Source: an uncultured Saccharospirillaceae bacterium
GTDB lineage: Bacteria; Pseudomonadota; Gammaproteobacteria; Pseudomonadales; Oceanobacteraceae
NCBI GenBank assembly: GCA_947503895.1
Contig: CANNFT010000008.1
Span: 124,001-188,000 of the forward strand
DNA length: 64,000 nucleotides
Direction of reading: 5' to 3'
A program made the translations under genes and the position numbers. The notes under the pieces were generated by a model that had not been told where the DNA came from, ran no database searches, and worked only from the letters and a program-made list of their open reading frames with translations. Numbering within the stretch: the stretch's first letter is position 1; every line of letters starts with the position of its first letter. Of the stretch, positions 63,379 to 64,000 are shown one piece after another.

Positions 63379-64000
63379 CTAACCGGGTTCTTTTGGAAAT
63401 ACAGTTAATGGATGTGTGCAGTTAACATCTACCCTTACTTGATCGCCGGGCATTAATCGATTGTCGTGGCGTGTTCGTATCTTCACTTCTCTATCGCCAT
63501 CTAATAGCACCGAATAAAGTCGCGCACTGCCCTCGTATCGACTCCAATGAATGACTCCGTTCGTCGGTGTGTTTGTCGTGATGCTGAGATCTTCAGGGCG
63601 GAGCAGTACGTCAACGCTTTGCCCAGTTGGTTCAATGGCACAGGGTACGTCACCCAACTGCGTTGTTATTTGGTGTGTGGAGGCGTGATATTCTCCGCTG
63701 ATAAAACTGGCTTCCCCTAAGAAGCCAGCAACGAAACGGTTTGCGGGTTGGCTGTAGCAATTTTCTGGTGAGTCGAGTTGCTCTAAATTTCCATTGCGCA
63801 ACACGCCAATGCGGTCGCCCACGGACAGTGCTTCATCTTGATCGTGTGTGACCCATAATGCCGGCACGCCTGCACTTTTTAATGCTTGACGAATTTCCCA
63901 GCGAAGATCGTCTTTTAATGCGGCATCTAAGTTGGAGAGCGGTTCATCCAGTAAGACATAGGCGGGTTCGTGGGCCAGTGTTCGTGCTAACGCCACACGT
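63379..64000 (-). CDS. ABC transporter ATPase, 5' part beyond the window
   Basis: Residues visible from just after the signature motif (RVALARTLAHEP): Walker B LLDEPLSNLD, the switch His (WVTHDQDEALSVGD) and a C-terminal TOBE domain (VDVLLRPEDLSI, GDQVRVDV). This is the FbpC/PotA-like class of ATPases for periplasmic-binding-protein importers (iron, polyamine, sulfate, thiamine). The GTG at 63996 is internal and the true start lies outside. Substrate not inferable from this half. Confidence 0.88.
   Translation of the reverse strand, partial: RVALARTLAHEPAYVLLDEPLSNLDAALKDDLRWEIRQALKSAGVPALWVTHDQDEALSVGDRIGVLRNGNLEQLDSPENCYSQPANRFVAGFLGEASFISGEYHASTHQITTQLGDVPCAIEPTGQSVDVLLRPEDLSITTNTPTNGVIHWSRYEGSARLYSVLLDGDREVKIRTRHDNRLMPGDQVRVDVNCTHPLTVFPKEPG

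Noticed and set aside
1-64000. Mobile elements and CRISPR arrays
   Set aside because: No transposase or integrase reading frame, no terminal inverted repeats with target duplications and no regularly spaced direct repeats were seen.

Overview
The window looks like a chromosomal segment of a free-living, probably marine, gammaproteobacterium. The evidence is a Pal lipoprotein, TonB and RND envelope systems, two secreted nucleases with GlyGly-CTERM-type tails (common in marine Gammaproteobacteria), an ArsJ-type arsenate operon and moderate AT content. No rRNA, tRNA, CRISPR array or recognisable transposase was seen. The genus cannot be fixed from this sequence.

Layout. (a) 1-1667: the 3' end of an unknown gene and a LysR regulator. 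(b) 1680-12039, minus strand: an eight-gene operon, transcribed from a copper-uptake-associated periplasmic protein through a TonB receptor, a MoeB/rhodanese sulfur-activating enzyme, a JAMM peptidase, a ThiS/MoaD-like sulfur carrier, a double-length CaiB/BaiF CoA-transferase and an acyl-AMP ligase to an acyl-CoA dehydrogenase. The carrier ends Gly-Gly-Thr-Ile, so it needs the adjacent peptidase to expose its diglycine. This is the logic of the thioquinolobactin (qbs) and pyridine-dithiocarboxylate (pdt) siderophore clusters. The operon is the strongest candidate here for an undescribed system: a thiocarboxylate metallophore, possibly for copper. (c) 12.3-26.5 kb: a Pal lipoprotein, two orphan family-3 solute-binding proteins, a GMC oxidoreductase, a divergent AraC/oxidoreductase pair, an ornithine-decarboxylase-family enzyme, an acetyltransferase and the arsR-gapdh-arsJ operon with a likely ArsR operator. 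(d) 27.5-38 kb: porin, ExeM-type nuclease, endonuclease I with lamin-tail domains, a solute-binding protein and a UshA-type 5'-nucleotidase, together an extracellular DNA/nucleotide scavenging region. (e) 38.9-46.1 kb: an Imm11-like orphan, a YhiN flavoprotein, a small zinc-finger protein and a two-gene RND efflux operon. (f) 46.4-49.6 kb: a lipoprotein, then a minus-strand operon of a Met/His-rich lipoprotein, a beta-barrel with a Cys-Cys N-terminus and a thioredoxin-like lipoprotein. (g) 49.8-58.4 kb: UPF0316 and DUF3703 proteins, a zinc metallopeptidase, an MscS channel, a large secreted M14 carboxypeptidase and a TPR protein. (h) 58.6-61 kb: three unknown minus-strand genes, one with a permuted papain-like signature. 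(i) 61.5-64 kb: 8-oxoguanine deaminase and a truncated ABC ATPase.

Connections. The metallophore-like operon (b) and the Met-rich operon (f) share a 12-base motif, read TGCGACAATATG on their coding strand, upstream of their first genes; in (f) it lies inside a perfect palindrome. This suggests one metal-responsive (possibly copper) regulon with two loci 37 kb apart. Many intergenic regions carry long hairpins without T-runs. One of them, a 16-bp perfect stem at 48560-48599, holds a candidate start codon of the barrel gene in its loop.
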